The notes under the pieces were generated by a model. The model had not been told where the DNA came from and ran no database searches. It saw only the letters and a program-made list of their open reading frames with translations. DNA of 64,000 nt from Burkholderia sp. D-99 (GTDB lineage: Bacteria; Pseudomonadota; Gammaproteobacteria; Burkholderiales; Burkholderiaceae): NCBI RefSeq assembly GCF_011605345.1, contig NZ_JAAOXM010000002.1:310001-374000 (forward strand), given 5' to 3'. The position numbers were made by a program, and so were the translations under genes. Positions 62,703 through 64,000 of the stretch are shown one piece after another (position 1 is the stretch's first letter; each line of letters opens with the position of its first letter).

Positions 62703-64000
62703 TCAGCCCAGCAGCGCGGCGAGCGCCGCCAGATCGAACGGCTTCGGCACGAACGGCAGGTCCGCGCGCCAGTCGGGATGGGCCTGATGAATCTCGGGCG
62801 GCAGACCCGAGGTGAGCGCGATGCGCTGCGCCGGCCAGCGCTCGGCGAGCCGCGCCGCGAACGCGATGCCGCTGCCGCCCGCGCCGAGCGAGATGTCCGA
62901 CAGCACGAGCGTGACGGGGCCGTGCTCGGCCAGCCAGCGCAATGCCGCGTCGCCGGTCGCCACCGCGTCGGCCCGCGCGCCGAGCGCCGCGAACTGGCTG
63001 AGCGCCGTGTCGCGTACCTCGGGATCGTCGTCGACCACGAGCACGCGGGCACCGGCCGGCCCGGCAACGGGCGCGGCCACCGTGACGGCCGGCGCGCCGC
63101 GCCGGTCGGGCGGTGCGGTCTCGGGCAGCCACAGCTCCATGCGCGTCCCCCGGCCGACCTCGCTGTGGATGCGCAGATCGCCGCCGCTCTGGCGCACGAA
63201 GCCGTAGACGCTGCTGAGCCCGAGCCCGCTCCCCTCGCCGGCCGCCTTGGTCGTGAAGAACGGCTCGATCACCTTGTCGAGCAGCACCGGGGCGATGCCG
63301 CAGCCCGTGTCGGTGACGCTCAGCACGATCGCGTGCGGCGCGGCGGCACCGTCGACCGCCGGTGCGCGGCGCGCGGCCAGCGCCAGCGTTCCGCCCTCCG
63401 GCATCGCGGCGGCGCTGTTGAGCGTCAGGTTGAGGACCGCGTTCTCGAGCTGGCCGCGGTCGACGTTCACCCACATCGCGTCGACGGCCGGCTCCAGCAC
63501 GACGCTCACCCGCTGGCCCGCCGAGTATTCGACGAGATCGAGCATCTCCGCGAGCATCGCCCTGACCGATACGCGTTCGGCCTGCAGCGGCTGGCGCCGC
63601 GCGAACGCGAGCAGCCGCCGCGTGAGCCGCGACGCGCGTTCGGCCGCGCGGCGCGCCCGCTCGGCCATCGTCTGCGCGTCCTGCTGGCCGTCGAGCCGCG
63701 GCAGCAGCAGTTCCAGGTTGCCGAGTATCGCGACGAGGAAGTTGTTGAAGTCGTGCGCGACGCCGCCCGTCAGCTGGCCGAGCACGTCCATCTTCTGCGC
63801 CTGGCGCAACTCGGCCTCGACCGCGCGCCGGCTCGTCAGGTCGCGGCAGACCGCCACCCATCCGCCGTCGGGAAGCGGCTGGCAGTGGAATTCGAGGGTC
63901 CGCTGGTCGCGCAGGTGCAATTCGGCCGACGCGGCGATGCGCGCGCCGTCCGACGTGCGGGTCGCGGTCTCGCGCGACACCTGGCGCCAGCGCGCGGGTT
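62703..64000 (-). CDS. hybrid sensor histidine kinase (5' end outside the window)
   Basis: The last 432 or so residues of a hybrid kinase. From the right edge come the end of a PAS-like domain (LRDQRTLEFHCQPLPDGGWVAVCRDLTSRR), the phosphoacceptor helix GQLTGGVAHDFNNFLVAILGNLELL, and an HATPase with NAVLNLTLNSAAAM, DTGCGI and GSGLGLSSVYG. A C-terminal receiver follows (VLVVDDDPEVRDTAL, acceptor in VLSDISLGAGG, lysine in FVPKPFD). The HDFNN helix marks the family with histidine-loop NtrB-like kinases. Partners are outside the window. It is transcribed toward the thu operon. Confidence 0.9.
   Translation of the reverse strand, partial: PARWRQVSRETATRTSDGARIAASAELHLRDQRTLEFHCQPLPDGGWVAVCRDLTSRRAVEAELRQAQKMDVLGQLTGGVAHDFNNFLVAILGNLELLLPRLDGQQDAQTMAERARRAAERASRLTRRLLAFARRQPLQAERVSVRAMLAEMLDLVEYSAGQRVSVVLEPAVDAMWVNVDRGQLENAVLNLTLNSAAAMPEGGTLALAARRAPAVDGAAAPHAIVLSVTDTGCGIAPVLLDKVIEPFFTTKAAGEGSGLGLSSVYGFVRQSGGDLRIHSEVGRGTRMELWLPETAPPDRRGAPAVTVAAPVAGPAGARVLVVDDDPEVRDTALSQFAALGARADAVATGDAALRWLAEHGPVTLVLSDISLGAGGSGIAFAARLAERWPAQRIALTSGLPPEIHQAHPDWRADLPFVPKPFDLAALAALLG

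Overview
The window is high-GC DNA with the gene content, codon use and gene families of Burkholderia, probably the B. cepacia complex. I inferred that by eye, from paired LysR regulators, a fused LivHM permease, MASE4 and 2CSK_N sensor kinases, and the DUF2760/Hsp70 operon. Coding density is about 90 percent. I saw no rRNA, tRNA, insertion sequence, prophage or CRISPR array. One gene runs off each end: a toxin at the left and a hybrid histidine kinase at the right.

Layout. 1-6.6 kb: two type II toxin-antitoxin pairs flank a DedA-PAP2 fusion, a small HExxH protein and a NarL-type two-component system with a MASE4 sensor. 6.7-11.4 kb: an MFS carrier and an orphan periplasmic binding protein lie divergent from a TctD/TctE-like two-component system. 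Five 11-bp tandem repeats sit between the carrier and the binding protein. 12-20.7 kb: a liv-type ABC transporter is divergent from an operon of LysR regulator, flavin monooxygenase-like protein and two CMD/AhpD proteins. 20.8-25.8 kb: an NmrA-like reductase with a divergent LysR, then an Lrp regulator divergent from ornithine cyclodeaminase and a CtlX-type hydrolase. This last set probably handles arginine, citrulline and ornithine. 25.9-31.2 kb: an operon of DUF2760 protein and two divergent Hsp70 proteins.

31.4-47 kb is a run of small regulator/enzyme units: Rrf2 with a thioredoxin-reductase-like enzyme, an AAHS transporter with an iron alcohol dehydrogenase and a LysR, a second ornithine-cyclodeaminase-family gene with a HAD phosphatase, a GST, MarR, TetR with a saccharopine-dehydrogenase-like and a PEP-mutase-like enzyme, a CMD protein, XRE, and MFS with AraC. 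Several intergenic regions hold readable promoters overlapped by inverted repeats. The clearest are at 31882-31922, 39881-39909 and 41076-41118.

47-52.3 kb holds a DUF3857/transglutaminase protein, several very small genes and an APC permease with a USP-like tail. 52.6-62.5 kb is a sugar locus in the order thuE-thuF-thuG-thuK-thuA-thuB, matching the rhizobial trehalose/disaccharide operon. It is followed on the same strand by a LamB-type porin, an aldo/keto reductase and glucokinase. Together these could import a disaccharide, oxidise it to a 3-keto form, split it and phosphorylate the glucose.

Start codons were chosen from ribosome binding sites and gene overlaps. Functions rest on motif reading, not on database searches.
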